DNA of 64,000 nt. It comes from Balanoglossus misakiensis (Eukaryota; Hemichordata). The notes under the pieces were generated by a model that searched no databases, was not told the origin of the DNA, and saw nothing but the letters and a program-made list of their open reading frames with translations. Shown here one piece after another: positions 35,671-48,870 of the stretch. The stretch covers positions 744,001 to 808,000 of the forward strand of contig CM082580.2 of the NCBI GenBank assembly GCA_040954595.2, written 5' to 3'. Position 1 is the first letter of the stretch, and each line of letters opens with the position of its first letter. A program made the translations under genes and the position numbers.

Positions 35671-36202
35671 CTTAGCATAATCATTTTTCCGTTTGCTGTG
35701 ACATTTGTCTCCCTGTGAGAGTTTAAGTAAATGTAGAGTCACGCAAATTAGGCAACATCAATATCCCATACGTAATTCAGTGTGTTTTGTTCGCATTTTT
35801 GGTTTTCATTTTGAAAATGAACAAAGGACTTTCCTATCATTGACCAACACTCGTATGAATACATCCAAATTACCCAACTTTAATTTTCCTTAAAGAATTG
35901 GTCAGCTCTGCGAATATATTTCACCTGACCACTTCCTTTGCTAAGGAAGAGTGTTGTTTATGTAATAATATTTTTATAATATTTATAACTTATGTAGCAC
36001 ATTAAATCTCAACGTGCTTTAAGTTGTCCCATGGTCATTTGAGCTAGGATGTTGGACCTAAATATTCCATTCAACTCCCTGGGGAGCAAACAACATCTCA
36101 CCATCATTAGAAATGCCAAATTACAGTGCTTTTGGCCACGTATTAACCTGGGGATTTACAGTTAACTTTAAATACACACGCATATGCATTTAATCCCCAT
36201 GT
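35671..36202. repeat. Dispersed repeat module (about 160-210-bp units)
   Basis: Contains GTTTGCTGTGACATTTGTC, GAGTTTAAGTAAATGT, CACGCAAATTAGGCAAC and CACCTGACCACTTCCTTTGC. The same blocks occur at 39,790-40,250, 53,715-54,230 and 55,215-55,380. No gene. Confidence 0.8.
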
Positions 36203-36549
36203 GAGGGACAAAGTCTCTCTCTCGCTGCCCTTTTCCCATATTATATTTGATAAGAGACACCGTTTGTTATTCTACATGTGGATATATAGCGAATGAACGT
36301 TCAACCACACACAACTTCCATCCCTCTTATAGACAGGAGAGTGAAAAACTCGCCAAAATGAATAATCGTTCTTTACCATTTATTCATTTTGGGCGAGTTT
36401 TTACTCTCATATCGTACAAACGAGACGGAAGTTGTGTGTGGTCGAATGTTGATTCACCATATATCCACATGTAGAATAACATCAATGGCGTCTTGTATCA
36501 TACATAATTAATTGAAAAAAGGCAGCGATGAGAGACTTTGCCCCTTTAA
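36203..36549. mobile_element. MITE, TTAA-family foldback, copy 1 (left end damaged)
   Basis: Long inverted arms, GAGGGACAAAGTCTCTCTC...ATTCTACATGTGGATATAT...ACACACAACTTCC, are complemented by GGAAGTTGTGTGTGG...ATATATCCACATGTAGAAT...GAGAGACTTTGCCCCTTTAA. It matches 54,292-54,630. The right end is CCCCT followed by TTAA; the left TTAA is replaced here. Confidence 0.85.
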
Positions 36550-36973
36550 ACAATTGGTCAGCTCTGCGAATATAGTTCACCTGACCACTTCCTTTGCTAA
36601 GTAAGAGTGTTGTTTATGTAATAATATCAATATAATATTTATTACTTATATAGCACATTATGCAATAAATCTCAATGTGCTGCTTTGAAGTGTTTCCCAT
36701 GGTAATTTGACCTAGGTCGTTGGACCTAAAATATTCCATTCCACTCCATGGGGAGCAAACAACAGCTCACATGTGCAGCTTTTATATCAGCAAAGCAGAC
36801 CTATACATACACATTACAATATCCGATCCACCAAATTACCCTTTTCTTATAGGCGGGGAGAGGCAAGGAGATGTAAATTGCCTTGCCAGAGGACACAACA
36901 CCACAACCATGCCAGGGATCAAACTCTTGATTCTTTGATTATGGGTCTGATGCTCTAACCACTGGACTATGAC
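36546..36973 (-). mobile_element. tRNA-derived SINE, copy 1
   Basis: Read on the minus strand from 36,973, the head has an A-box (TAGTCCAGTGGTTAGAGC) and a B-box (AGTTTGATCCC) with tRNA-like spacing. A body of about 350 bp follows, including CTCTTACTTAGCAAAGGAAG. The copy at 54,632-55,040 has the same head and body. Confidence 0.7.
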
Positions 36974-38441
36974 ATTAATTTGAGGCCATCGCTTTCGTCA
37001 ATTTCCCTGCGCTCCCCCTGGTAGTTTACGTCCAGTCCCTTACTTGTAATTGTCTTTGTTTGGCAACTGCAGGCCAAAAAGTTTTACTACCATGAATAAA
37101 TCTACCCTAATCGATTATTCATAAAAGTACAACGTTTTTTTTTTGGAACTACTGTCGACATTGTAAAAACCCCAGGTAGTAACTTGGGGGTGAAACAAGG
37201 CAACTCTCAGTAGCTCCTGGGAACAGTTCAATTTCATGGTCATATCATTAAATGTGCTGGTCCAGTGAAAAAAAAAGGGTCTCATGAACGTTCCCCAATT
37301 CATGACTCATCGCCAAGGTCCTTGGAATGAAGCACATTTTAAAACAGGCAACTGGTCTGGTCTTTTGCTTTGTCAACTTTCGACAAGCTTTAGCCGTGCA
37401 TGCCCTGTAAGTCACAATGCACATTAGACATCAACATTACTTTAGAACATGGTGAATTTCACACAGTGTGTAGGTTATATTATTGACTGCTACAATATTT
37501 TCAGTGTTTGGGTGTAAAATGAACCCAGGTAGCTGGCAGTTGAAACACTACTGAACAAACAGTTTCATGTCAATGTAATCCAGACATTATCACTGAAGAG
37601 GTGTGAACGAGCGAAGACATTCAGGAGGCTCCTCTGTGCAAACACTGCCCTTGGCTACCAGCTGTGAAGTGATATGATAGAATTGTACCACATCAACTAG
37701 CAAGGCCCTGCACTGTAAGATGTTAAGTGTTATTTTTTGTGTGTTTTATTTGGTCCCATTTGTATAGGTATATACAGTGGGACCTTATGGATTTGGTTGC
37801 GTCTGTATGTATGTATGGACATATGGACGGATAGATGGATGTATGTCCGTACACATCAAAAACTTGAAAACCGTTGCGCCAATAACCTCGATATTTGGTG
37901 TGTAGATGCATGCTAGGCTGTAGATGGGAGTTTGTTCAAACGAAGTTGTCATTGCCAAAAATATATACAAATTAGCTGGGAAAACCTTAATTTGGTCAAA
38001 ACTCAGAAACACGACAAGTCCTGGTCATGTTGATTTGAAAAAATGGTATGATAGTACCTTATATTAGCCTCACACATTTCTGTATGTTTTAAGCTAATAG
38101 TGTGAATTTTCTACTTGTTATGCATTTTTTGTCTTTTTCCACATTTTTGGTAAAAAATCTACTTTTCTGGAATTGATCAGCCGACTTCTGTGAAATTTAC
38201 TATGGAGCTTCATATAGGTGATCTGAGTTACATGATGGATACCAACGTAAAACCACATATTGCCACCAGTCAAATATGTTGAAAACAGTGTCATATTTGC
38301 TACCGAAACAGATCCTACTGTATCCTTTAACACCCCATTAGGGAACATGTATTCAAAGCATAGTAAGTTTCCACAGTGGGAAAAATACATGCAGTAAATG
38401 TCACAGTGCATTGTTAACAATGCATAAATTAGATAATTAAG
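36974..38441. other. Intergenic region, no supported gene
   Basis: Several short open frames on both strands but no recognisable domain. A segment near 37,780-37,990 (GTATGTATGTATGGACATATGG and GTTGCGCCAATAACC) has the look of an old dispersed repeat. I searched by eye for further exons of the 41,100-52,243 gene on the minus strand and found none that convinces. Confidence 0.5.
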
Positions 38442-38709
38442 TCAAAGGCTGACATTTCTCACTGTGTGTGACCAGGGTATCATTTTAAACACAGACTGGA
38501 CTTTGAGTATTGTGTCCAATGGAAAAAATACATCAGCATCTACGTCTGCAAAAATGGTGTCAGAACTGACATATCTTATCATGTATGCCATCGAACTCAA
38601 ATGATAAAATCTTCCTTTCATGTGACCTGTCTGGTTAAAGTTTACTGCCAACATTTCACCATGCTTTACCCACCCAAGACACAGTGTGTCAAATCCAATA
38701 TTTGGTTCA
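38442..38709 (-). CDS. Repeat-borne open frame, unknown
   Basis: Minus-strand frame open from upstream of GFDTLCLGWVKHGE through NQTGHMKGRFYHLSS and SSDTIFADVDADVFFPLD to NVSL and stop. Its composition is protein-like. The second copy (52,540-52,810) carries a 1-base deletion in the A-run (GCAAAAAGGTG versus GCAAAAATGGTG) that breaks the frame. It is probably a fragment of a transposable-element protein or an exon captured by the repeat. The family is not recognised. Confidence 0.3.
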
Positions 38710-40300
38710 ATGAATGAACCATGAAAGTTTCCGAATTGGTACTACCCGAAAACGTCACATCAAGCTAAATTTGGAATTTTGATGGGGTGGGGAGGTAAAG
38801 CTTATCTAACATATAGTCGTTTAGATTAAACACTATGCCTGTGAGTTACATGTTAATATTTTCTGCATGTCTGTCGCGTACAATGCGTCGGTGCGCAAAA
38901 ATGATCACAGGTACTATTCAGAAGAATTCCGCTGATTCATGATGACTATGTGCATGGAAAAACCCTGATTATGATCTAACTGATAAACAATAGCATGATA
39001 TTAATAAAATATACACATTAACCAATGAATGAACCATCATGAAGATTGTGCCCTAACACTTATTTAAGCTTTTATCACTATTATACCTGTGTCATTACTA
39101 AAGATATGAACAGCCCTGTACACCAAAGCTATCACCACATTTGTTAACCTTTATTACACCATTCATATGAAACCATTCACCATCATCAACCTCTATTATA
39201 TTCATTGTTTTGCCCATTATAATCTGTGTACCCTCAATTTTACCACAAACCATCACCACATCAGTTAACTGTTTATTAAACACTTCCACATGTGTTGCCC
39301 ATTATTATACCATTGAAATTTGTAAATCGATCATTATACCTATCATACAAGCAATTGCTGATTGCTGTTAACCCTTGTGTACCACAAGCCATTATCATGA
39401 AATAGGCAACATGAATTTCACATAACACAGTTTGTCAGCTCTGAAAATGAAGTTATCATGATCATTATCTATGCTAATTAAAAGTGTACGTGGGAAATTG
39501 ACCTTAGCAGGCGCTGCCTTATTAAGCTCAAAGTCAGAGTATAAATAAATGTACAGGCGTATAAATTAGACAACATCAATATAACGCAGATAACACAGTT
39601 TGTCAACTCTGAGAATATTGTTCTCAGGACCATTTCCCATGCTTAATTAAAGTGTTGTGTATGTGGTACAGTTTGGATTCCTTGTCAGATTTCCTATAAC
39701 ACAGGTCGTGAGCCCCGAAAAGTACCATAACACAATTCTCATGAACATTTTCCATGATCAATAAAAGTGTTGTGTGTAGCATAGTCATTTTTCCGTTTGC
39801 TGTGACATTTGTCTCCCTGTGAGAGTTTAAGTAAATGTGGAAACACGCAAATTAGGCAACACCAATATCCCGTACATAATTCAGTGTGTTTTGTTCGCAT
39901 TTTTGGTTGCCATTTTGAAAATGAACAAAGGACTTTCCATTGACCAACACCCGTATGAATACGTCCAAATTACCCAACTTTAATATTCCTTAAATAATTG
40001 GTCAGCTCTGCAAATATTTTTCACCTGACCACTTCCTTAGCTAGGTAAGAGTGTTGTTTATGTAATAATATTAATATAATATTTATAACTTATGTAGCAC
40101 ATTAAATCTCAACATGCTTTAAAGTTGTTCCATGGTCATTTGACCTAGGTCGTTGGACCTAAACATTCCATTCAACTCCCTGGGGAGTACAGCTCACCAT
40201 CATTAGCAATGTCAAATTACAGTGCTTTTGGCCACATATCAACCTGGGGATTTACAGACAACTTAAAATCCCCCTCAGCATGCATTTAATCCCCATGTCA
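38442..40300. repeat. Duplicated repeat module block, copy 1
   Basis: Direct match to 52,540-54,240, including GTTTCCGAATTGGTACTACC, TGTCTGTCGCGTACAATGCG and CACCATCATCAACCTC. Copy 1 has an extra segment at about 39,440-39,600 with an additional CACAGTTTGTCA unit. The right part merges into satellite C-like units. Confidence 0.9.
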
Positions 40301-40990
40301 AAGTGCAGAGCTTGCATCACCATCTACCCCTTACAGTACTTATGGCCATGTATTAACCTAGGGATTTACAGTCAACATTAAATACCCATGCATATATTAA
40401 CCTGGGAATTTACATTCAACATTAAATACCCATGCATATATTAACCTGGGAATTTACATTCAACATTAAATACCTATGCACATGCATTAAATACGTATGC
40501 CAAAGCGCAGAGCTTGGATCACCATCTACACTGATGCATCATTAGGCTTGCTACGCCATTTCCCCTAATGCAAAGAATCACATTCAATGTCACCATTGTA
40601 TTAGCTATGTCAAATTTCAGTGCTTTTGGACTTGTATTAACCCAGGGATTTTCAGTCAACTTTTAATCCCCACATGCATTTAATACCCATGTCAAAGTGA
40701 AGTGTTTGCATCACTATCTACCGGGATGCATCATCAAGCTTGCATCGCCATTTACCCTGATGCAAAGAATCAGATTCAGTGTCACCATTTCATTAGCAAT
40801 GTAAAATAAAATTGCTTTTTGCCAAGTATTAACCAGGGGTACCAATTCTCTGCCCTAGCAAGGGCCAGGGGTACTTATTCTCTGCCCTAGTAAAGTTTAC
40901 AATCCCATAAATCACTATTGCAATAACATGAACTATGACATGTTCAATGCACAGCAAAACAGCAGCAACCAATCCAATTGAATGTTAAAA
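40301..40990. repeat. Satellite C-like units, isolated block
   Basis: Contains GATGCATCATCAAGCTTG, CCTGATGCAAAGAATCAG, CATTAGCAATGTCAAATT and AACCTGGGGATTTACAG, the units forming the main array at 56,640-64,000. A short duplication (AGGGGTACCAATTCTCTGCC / AGGGGTACTTATTCTCTGCC) follows near 40,840. Confidence 0.85.
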
Positions 40991-41099
40991 CATGTCTCAA
41001 TATTTATTATCAAATATTAATTTTTAAGATTACCCTAAGAAGTCTCTATAGTATCACACATTTTAACATCTAGGCTAGCTGATGATAAGTAATACTTAC

Positions 41100-41204
41100 C
41101 AGAAACTTGTCCATATCTGATGCTTTTTGACAACAATACCAAAAGTGGTTCACAATGTGGGTCACCCATTTCAGCAGTGGTTTGCACTCTTTGTTTTGTG
41201 CAGC
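41100..41204 (-). CDS. Transposase-like gene, exon 11 (last one found)
   Basis: Acceptor TGTTTTTTTAAG, frame AAQNKECKPLLKWVTHIVN...DMDKFL, donor TTCTG/GTAAGTATT, phase 0. A downstream exon must exist or the gene is truncated. Confidence 0.8.
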
Positions 41205-44200
41205 CTTAAAAAAACACAGAATACACTCATGATTGTGATGTCCGGGGAGGGGTTATTGACAGTCGACAACGACGGAGTTCCACAGAAGTGATGTTTATTG
41301 AATGACAACCACGCGGGAACTAACAGTTACAGGAAATCACGTATACAGACCATGTGACAATCACGTGATCATGACAATACTATCACATCTCCTCAACTTT
41401 AGAAGAAAACTTGTACTTTAAGTTTACAACTCGCTTTGGAAAGTATGAAATTTGCCAACACTGTCAAATTGTAATGCTTTGTGAATGATCATGTTCTAAC
41501 AAACGAAAACAAACAGAACCTTAACCTTAACAAGAACTTGAGAACTTCATAACTAGGAAAATACAAATCTCCAAGAGAAAATTTGCTCTACAGAAACTCA
41601 TTCCATAATGTTTGTGGACAGTCTTATGTCAATATAATCTATCCTTCTGGCATGCAATAGTCTTTGTGCCAAGGAGGTTTAGATTTTATTCTTGTTGAGC
41701 GTCTCACATCAGTACTATTGGGGTTTACATTTGTCTTAGGTGATATTGTCACTGGCATTGTTGGAGGAACATTTACAATCGTTTCCAACGATGCTGTACC
41801 AGTAGGTGAAACAGGACTAGGACATGCTGGTCCAGTTGATTTCTGACTAGAACAGACGGGTTATACTGGCAAGTTATCCAGGTTGTTATGTGTAGACAAA
41901 TCATGGATATGGGGGTTACAGGATGGAACACCATTTTGAACCCTTTGAGGTTGTTCATATGTCAAATGTTTGGAGTTCCATTCAGTGCCCTGGAAGGAAA
42001 ATTCTGGATATTCCTCAACATATTTCTTTACATGTCCAGTGGACCTTCTTTTTACACCTTTGGAGTTTTCCAATACTAACGCACCTCCATCTTTCTGGAT
42101 GACTTTGTATGGTTCTGTCTCGAAATTGGGAGTGAGTTTGTTTTGCCTAAATGCTTGCTGGAGCAAAACAGTATCACCTTCCCTGATATCTGAGGAAGTG
42201 GCATGTCTCCTGTTGTCGGCATAGAACTTTTGTTTCATTTTCATTCTGTTGTTTCTTTCTCTCATTTTGATTTGCCAATCAGACTCATTGATTGTTTGGG
42301 ATGGAATTCTCAGTCTAGGAATTTTGTCCCTAAACTCTCTTCCCATCAGAGCCATAGCAGGAGATATGCCTGTCACAGTATGGGGTGTATTTCTATATTC
42401 AAATAGAAAATGTGTCAAATCTTTGTACCAACTTTTCTTTTGCAATTTAGCAATTCGTACAGACTTCAAAATTATTTCATTCAGCCTCTCAACACTTCCA
42501 TTGCTCTGAGGCCAGTATGGAATGGAATATTCATGATCAATACCTAAGTAATCAAGGAAACCTTCAAACTCGGCTGAGGTAAAAGGTGGACCATTGTCTG
42601 ATTTGACACAGTAAGGCAACCCATGTGTAAGAAACATAGCTTCCATGGCTTTTATGACATGGGCAGCATCTGTTTTCTTTAACAAAACTACTTCAGGCCA
42701 TCTAGAGTATAAATCAGTTACCACTAGTAATTTCTCACCATCACATACATCCAAAAGATCAACTGCTAAATCGAACCATGGTCCTTCAGGTAACTGTGTG
42801 GGTAATAATGGCTCTGGGTTTGGCCTGGCACTGACCAATTGACATGGATGACAGGATCGTATCAGTTTTTCCACATCCCTGTCCATTCCTGGCCACCAAA
42901 CTCTGTCACGTAAACGAGCCTTTGTCCTCACAATTCCCTGATGACCCTGGTGTGCAATTTTCAAGATTTTTCTTTGCAAAACTTGAGGAACAACCAATCT
43001 GTTACCACGCATATCAATCTGCCATACAACCATAATTCGTCTTTCACATGCCAATAGGGTGAAGACTTCAATTTTGACCAATTTGCAGAGGTAATACACT
43101 TTTCAACCAATTGCAAGCTCTGGTCTTTTGCAGATTCTCTCTCAATATCACGTGGGGTGATAGCAGATGGCATAGCCTCTAAAACAACACTACATGCAAA
43201 ATCTTCAGTCTCTCTACAATAGTTGTCAGATGGTTCGTCCACGGGCAATCTACTCAACATGTCCGCATAATTATTCTTTCCCTTGATATGGGTGATATGA
43301 TAATCAAATTGTTGCATATATAACAGCCATCTCTCAATTCTAGCTGAAGGGGGCCTGGAGTTAGGGCTGAATACTTTCAATAAAGGCTTATGGTCAGTTC
43401 TGACCTCAAAATGACTGCCTAGCAGAAACTGCTGAAGTTTCTCACATGCCCATTTAACTCCAAGCGCCTCTCGCTCAAACTGAGAGTACCTCGACTCAAC
43501 ATGTGTAAGCTTTCTGCTAACATAGTACACTGGTTGATATGAACCATTACTTTGCATTTGTTCAAGGATTGCTCCAACACCAACGGGCGATGCATCAGAA
43601 GTGACTCGAGTTTTAGCACCCTGCTTGAAATAAGCCATGAATGGACTTGTGGTCAATTTATGTTTGATGAGATTGAATACTTTCTCATGCTTGGGAAGCC
43701 ATTTCCACTTTGCATCTTTGCGAGTCAAATCCCACAGTGGGCTTGTCACTGTTGCAAATTTATCGACATATTTTGAGCAAAATTGAGCCAGCCCAAAGAA
43801 ACTTCTCAATTCTGATTTGTCAGTTGGCGTTCGAGCTTTTACAATAGCTTTGACCTTCTCATCAGTGAGTTTCATACCCTGGGCCGTCATCAAGTGACCC
43901 ATGAATATCATACTGTCTCCTAGCTTACATTTTGTAAAGTTCAGCGTTAAACCATGCTCACTAAAACGCTTGATCACTTTCCCAACTCTGGCATGCAGCT
44001 GCTCATAATTTTCAGCTACTACTCTAATATCATCATGCATGTTGTGGGCACCCTCACAGCCCTTCAAAACCTGGCTAATTAGATTTTGAAACTTTTCAGT
44101 CGCCATGTTCACACCAAAAACTAAACGCTTGTAGCGATACAAAGAGTTGGGCCCTGAAAAGGTTGTAATATCCCTGCTCTTTTCATCGAGCTCAATTTGA

Positions 44201-47200
44201 TGGAAAGCCATATTCATATCAAGCTTGCAAAATACCTTGGCCCCTGAAATTTCCTCTAGCGTTTCATCCATGGTGGGAACAGGGTGTCTTTCCCTAACAA
44301 TGGCTTGATTTGCTTTTCTCATGTCCAGACATAGTCTGATATCCCCATCAGGCTTTTGTACTGTTACAAGGGGGTTGACCCAAGAGGTCGGACCCGAAAC
44401 CTTCTCTATTACTCCCAGCTTTTGAAGCTCGTTGAGTTTTTTCAACAACTTTAGCACGGCGGTTGAAAGGAATTCGCCGGTACTGGGCTATGGGTTTGAC
44501 ACTCTCATCAATATGCAAATGGAGCTTGTAGCCCTTTAACTTACCCAACCCATTAAATACCTCAGAATATTTCCTCCGCAATTCTGCAAGAATTGGCGAA
44601 GAATTATCAGCAGATATTGAATTTATCGTGTACAGATTCACATTTCCAACTCTCAACATATCTAAATTCTCAGAAGTACTCCGACTCAACAAAATCGGTT
44701 GATCAGCCTTGATCACTATAAAATCAGCAATACATTTCTTTTTAGTAGGCGCTTCAACATGTAAGGCACATTTACCCAATATATCTAAAGGTTTACTAGA
44801 ACCATAGGTAAACACTTTATTGTTACAATTTCGAACTTTCACACCACGCTTTTCAGCAAGTCTGCGAAATTGTCTTTCACCAATGAGATTACGTGTAGCA
44901 CCACTGTCGATGATAACCGGCACGTGTTGATTCTCGATCTGAATACCTGTATCAGTGAGGTCCTTCCCACTGGAAGCACGGAAAGCAGCATTGAAAGCAT
45001 AGTACGCTTTCTCCTCGTCAGTCTCGACGTCTGCATGGCCACCATCGGCGTTTGCATCAGTAGTCGTCTGAGCTACCTTGTGTGTACCGCGACCATCACC
45101 ACGCGTACGGCCACGTCCACGTGCGCTGCGGTTATCACCACTGCCTCGACTGTTGCCATTTTCACTGTCTTTAGACGGACAGTCTTCCCACTTAGCACGA
45201 CAGTCTGCAGCTCTGTGTCCCGGTTTTTGACATCGGAAACACCGGTCGGACTTTTGTTCGGCATTGCGAGAACTACCACTTGTACTGGCGCGACATTCAC
45301 GTTGCATGTGACCTTTCCTTCCACAACGGAAACAGGCTAAGTCCGCCATTTTGTTTTTGGCGCGCGTACGTTTACCGCCAATATTGACTGCATTTGCACT
45401 CACAGCTTGAGTACCAGACACCAAAACTAGTGCATCTTTGTCGTGATACGACCGTATGATTTGTAGTAGTTTGGTAGTGTCCAAATTCTTTTCACGATAC
45501 AGCTTGCTTTTTAGCACCTTGTCGCTGATGTAGAGCAAGACACGATCTCTTATCTGGTTGTCTTTTTCCGTCTCGGGAAAATCACAGTCTTTCAGTAGGT
45601 TCTTGAGACGTATTACGTAGCTGTCGACCGTCTCCCCGGACGTGGGAGTTGCGCTGTAAAACTTCTGTCTCGCCATAGGAACGTTTTTCTGCAGTTGAAA
45701 GTGTTTATCCAAACATGCTATCAACGTTGCGCAGTTTGTGACGTCACCAGTTTCATCTTCAGATTTAGTGCTAACAATGTCTCTGATGCCCGCTCCAGCC
45801 ATGTGCAAAAGTAAGGCACGCTTCTGCGCATTATTTGAAACACCAGAAGCTGCTACGAACAGTTCAAATTCCTGAAGCCAACGCTCCCACCTTTGCTGAA
45901 GAGCCTCCGGTTCGCCTTCACAGTCGAATCCCGCCACTCCTGGCAGTCCGGACAGCGTTACGGGTGTAGACATTTTCATGCACTCAAATCACGGCTAAAA
46001 AGTCACCAAATCTCGTAAAGGTTGCTTGCGTATGTTCTTCGATAGTTAATTTAGACAACTAAATCCTCGTCGCCATTTATGTGATGTCCGGGGAGGGGTT
46101 ATTGACAGTCGACAACGACGGAGTTCCACAGAAGTGATGTTTATTGAATGACAACCACGCGGGAACTAACAGTTACAGGAAATCACGTATACAGACCATG
46201 TGACAATCACGTGATCATGACAATACTATCACAATGATCTGATATAAACTGATGGTTCATAACTATTCACCATAGACCTGAACTTGTTTGTGACATTTAC
46301 TGATGCAAATAACAACTGCACAATTTGAATATTGCCATAACTATTTTCAAAGGTAGTTTGACACCCACCCCACCCAAAATGATAGAAGGATCAGTTAGTA
46401 ACATTCTATACCCTTACATTTTTATGTGTCAGTGTCACACATATTTAGAAGATAAATGAAAACTGAATACAAGAATAAAAGTTTGTCTAACCTTTATGAT
46501 CTTCTTTGACAAGTTCTTGGCAGCATGCCAAATGTCATGAGAATGTTTTATGTCTGGGTGATCGTCTCCTATAAGAGTGGGTAAATGTGATTACAAATGG
46601 AGCTTCAAAATGACAGTGTTATGATTGCCAAATACATTATCTCAGAAAAACAAAATCAACATTGACCTGTATAACAGCTTTGCTTTTGGCATTTCAAAGC
46701 AACATATAACCCAAGTTAAGATGGGTCCCTAGGATCTTTTTGCTCGTTGCTATGGGCCTTTATAGGACACTACACTCAATTTTGATCGAAACCGTTATGA
46801 ACGTCCGACAAGGGGCTTGTAACTAGTTAAAAATACGCACGATTGTGTGCACACCCCCTGTCCGAGTATGGTTACGGCAGCTACCGCCCGGCCATAGGCC
46901 GCCACGCTAATATGGCAAAGCAGCAGTCACCGATAGCGTGCGCGTCCTGTAACCACAGTAACTGGATCGAACGCTAAATATCCAATGTTTTGTACACAGA
47001 GATTTTGTACCGTTCACGAAAATCCCTAAGGCTTTTTTCATAGGCGACGTAGGCCAGCCAAATTTGACCTGCTTGTTGAGAACGCACTTCCGCATAGTGT
47101 GACGGATCGTTTTTTCGGTTTTCGTCGTGCTAAGAAGCGATACCGGTGGAAGAGTGCGTCCAAAAACACCCAAAATCGATGACTTTTTCAGGTGTGGTAC

Positions 47201-48833
47201 GGGTATGCTGAAATCGTAGGATACAACGATAATATTCGAAAACAAAATCCGTCACGATCTTCCCTGGTTCAAGCAACTAATGAATACGTATCAAGTTCGT
47301 TTTTGAGGTCACGGAATAAAAAGCCTTAGGCTTTTGAAATTTGACCTAGCTAATTTGCATATCAATGGCGTCAGGGGGCGCGCGCTCACAATCGTGCAGA
47401 TTTTCAACTAGTTACCAGCCCCTTGTTAGACTCTGAAAACGGCTTAGTCCAAATCGGGGTGTAATGTCCTATAAAGGCCCATAGCAACGGGCAAAAAGAT
47501 CCTAGGGACCCATCTTAAAATCATAAAATTACACTTACTCATCAGAGCTGTAATCTGCATGTGGGCATCTGTTACGACTTCTTTGACATTTACACCTTTC
47601 TCCTGAAGCTGGTTTAGACTTTTAACAAGGCAGGCCTTTTCCATGTTTGTTGACTTCTTCTCTGTTTCTCTTTTGTCCATGGTTATTATCGACAGAATTT
47701 TCTTGGTGGTTTCCTCCATCACAGTATAGGTGCAATATTGCGCACAAAAACCCGGGGAATCCATTCGCCCATCACCTGAGACATAATCAAGTAAATATGT
47801 CAGTCAAATTATACATAAGTATGCATAAGTGAGAACATTTCCAATTCAATGATTTTACAATGAGTATGAAATGATGCAAATGAGGAAGTAAATGCCACCA
47901 AATAATAACTATTGTATTCTTTTCTAAATCAGCAGAATAGAGTGTGTAAGTATAAACTTTTAGACATAAATTACAAGTGCATTGGCCGACATGTGATGGA
48001 TAATCAGTGGGGTGAGCCAATCAGATTAGGTGCGTGTCATTAACAATGAAGCTAAAAACTTACCCAGTAAAACAAGTTCTTGGCCATCAAATGAATCAAT
48101 GATGTCTTGTTGTTGTCGTATCCAAAATTCATCAAGACATGGTATTAAATAAGGTTTCTGAATTCTATTGTAAGTATTCTGGGAGCAAATTCTGAGTGAC
48201 AGAATGCTTGCCAAAAAATTAATTTTGGCATAATTATTACCAGACAATAGAATGGCAGCTGCTGTGAAGAGATCACCACTATGAAGTCTCCTGTTCAAAA
48301 TTGGTTGTGAACACCATTCGTACTCAAGGTGACCAGCTGAGCATTCCTGAAAAAAAAAAGTTTAAAGATTCATGCTTATTTGATCATTTCATGTTGATTT
48401 CTCCAAGACACGATAAAACAGATGTTAATACCGATAACTTTGTAATTTCAGTTGACTATTGTTTTTTATTATAAACCTAAAGGAACAATGTGCACCCACA
48501 TAGGATTATAACTAGAGTTTCCTGTTCATCTAAATAATACTGGCATAGTGATTGTCCATACAATGCACACTACAGTTGGTATAGTTTAACAATAATTGTC
48601 AAGAATATACCATATTTAGTTCACACTCACCCACTTTAGATATAAAGCTGAGCCAACAAACTTTGAAGTAGAGGATATCAATCCACTGCAAGACTTCAAT
48701 GCACAGACTTGCCTAATAGATTTTTTGCCAAGGGCCAGAAGCTGGTTAAAAAAAACAGACATGTTGTAGAGTCACCAAGGAGGCTTTCCCCATCTTCTTC
48801 TGTGACAACTCTCTGCAGACCCGGTGATGGTGT

Positions 48834-48870
<37 letters not shown>

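Larger units (their letters stand above)
41234..46233 (-). mobile_element. Complete Ty3/gypsy LTR retrotransposon in intron 10, 5,000 bp
   Basis: LTRs of 154 bp at both ends appear identical base for base. Target duplication ATGAT at 41,229-41,233 and 46,234-46,238. The element reads on the minus strand, the same as the host gene. Order gag-protease-RT-RNase H-integrase. A purine-rich tract (GTTGAGGAGA) abuts the 3' LTR. The short LTRs resemble those of the Mag group, but the lineage has not been tested. Identical LTRs imply recent insertion. Two internal frameshifts make this copy's pol discontinuous. Confidence 0.95.

Noticed and set aside
36900-36973. Possible functional tRNA gene
   Set aside because: A- and B-box strings are present, but the cloverleaf is degenerate and the unit is repeated with a common body, so SINE is the better call.
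37115-38420. Minus-strand frames tested as missing C-terminal exons of the transposase-like gene
   Set aside because: Some acceptor-like sites exist, but none encodes residues resembling the expected C-terminal region.
44870-45340. 156-codon plus-strand open frame opposite gag
   Set aside because: A shadow of the gag-protease gene, which has clear CCHC and protease motifs on the minus strand.
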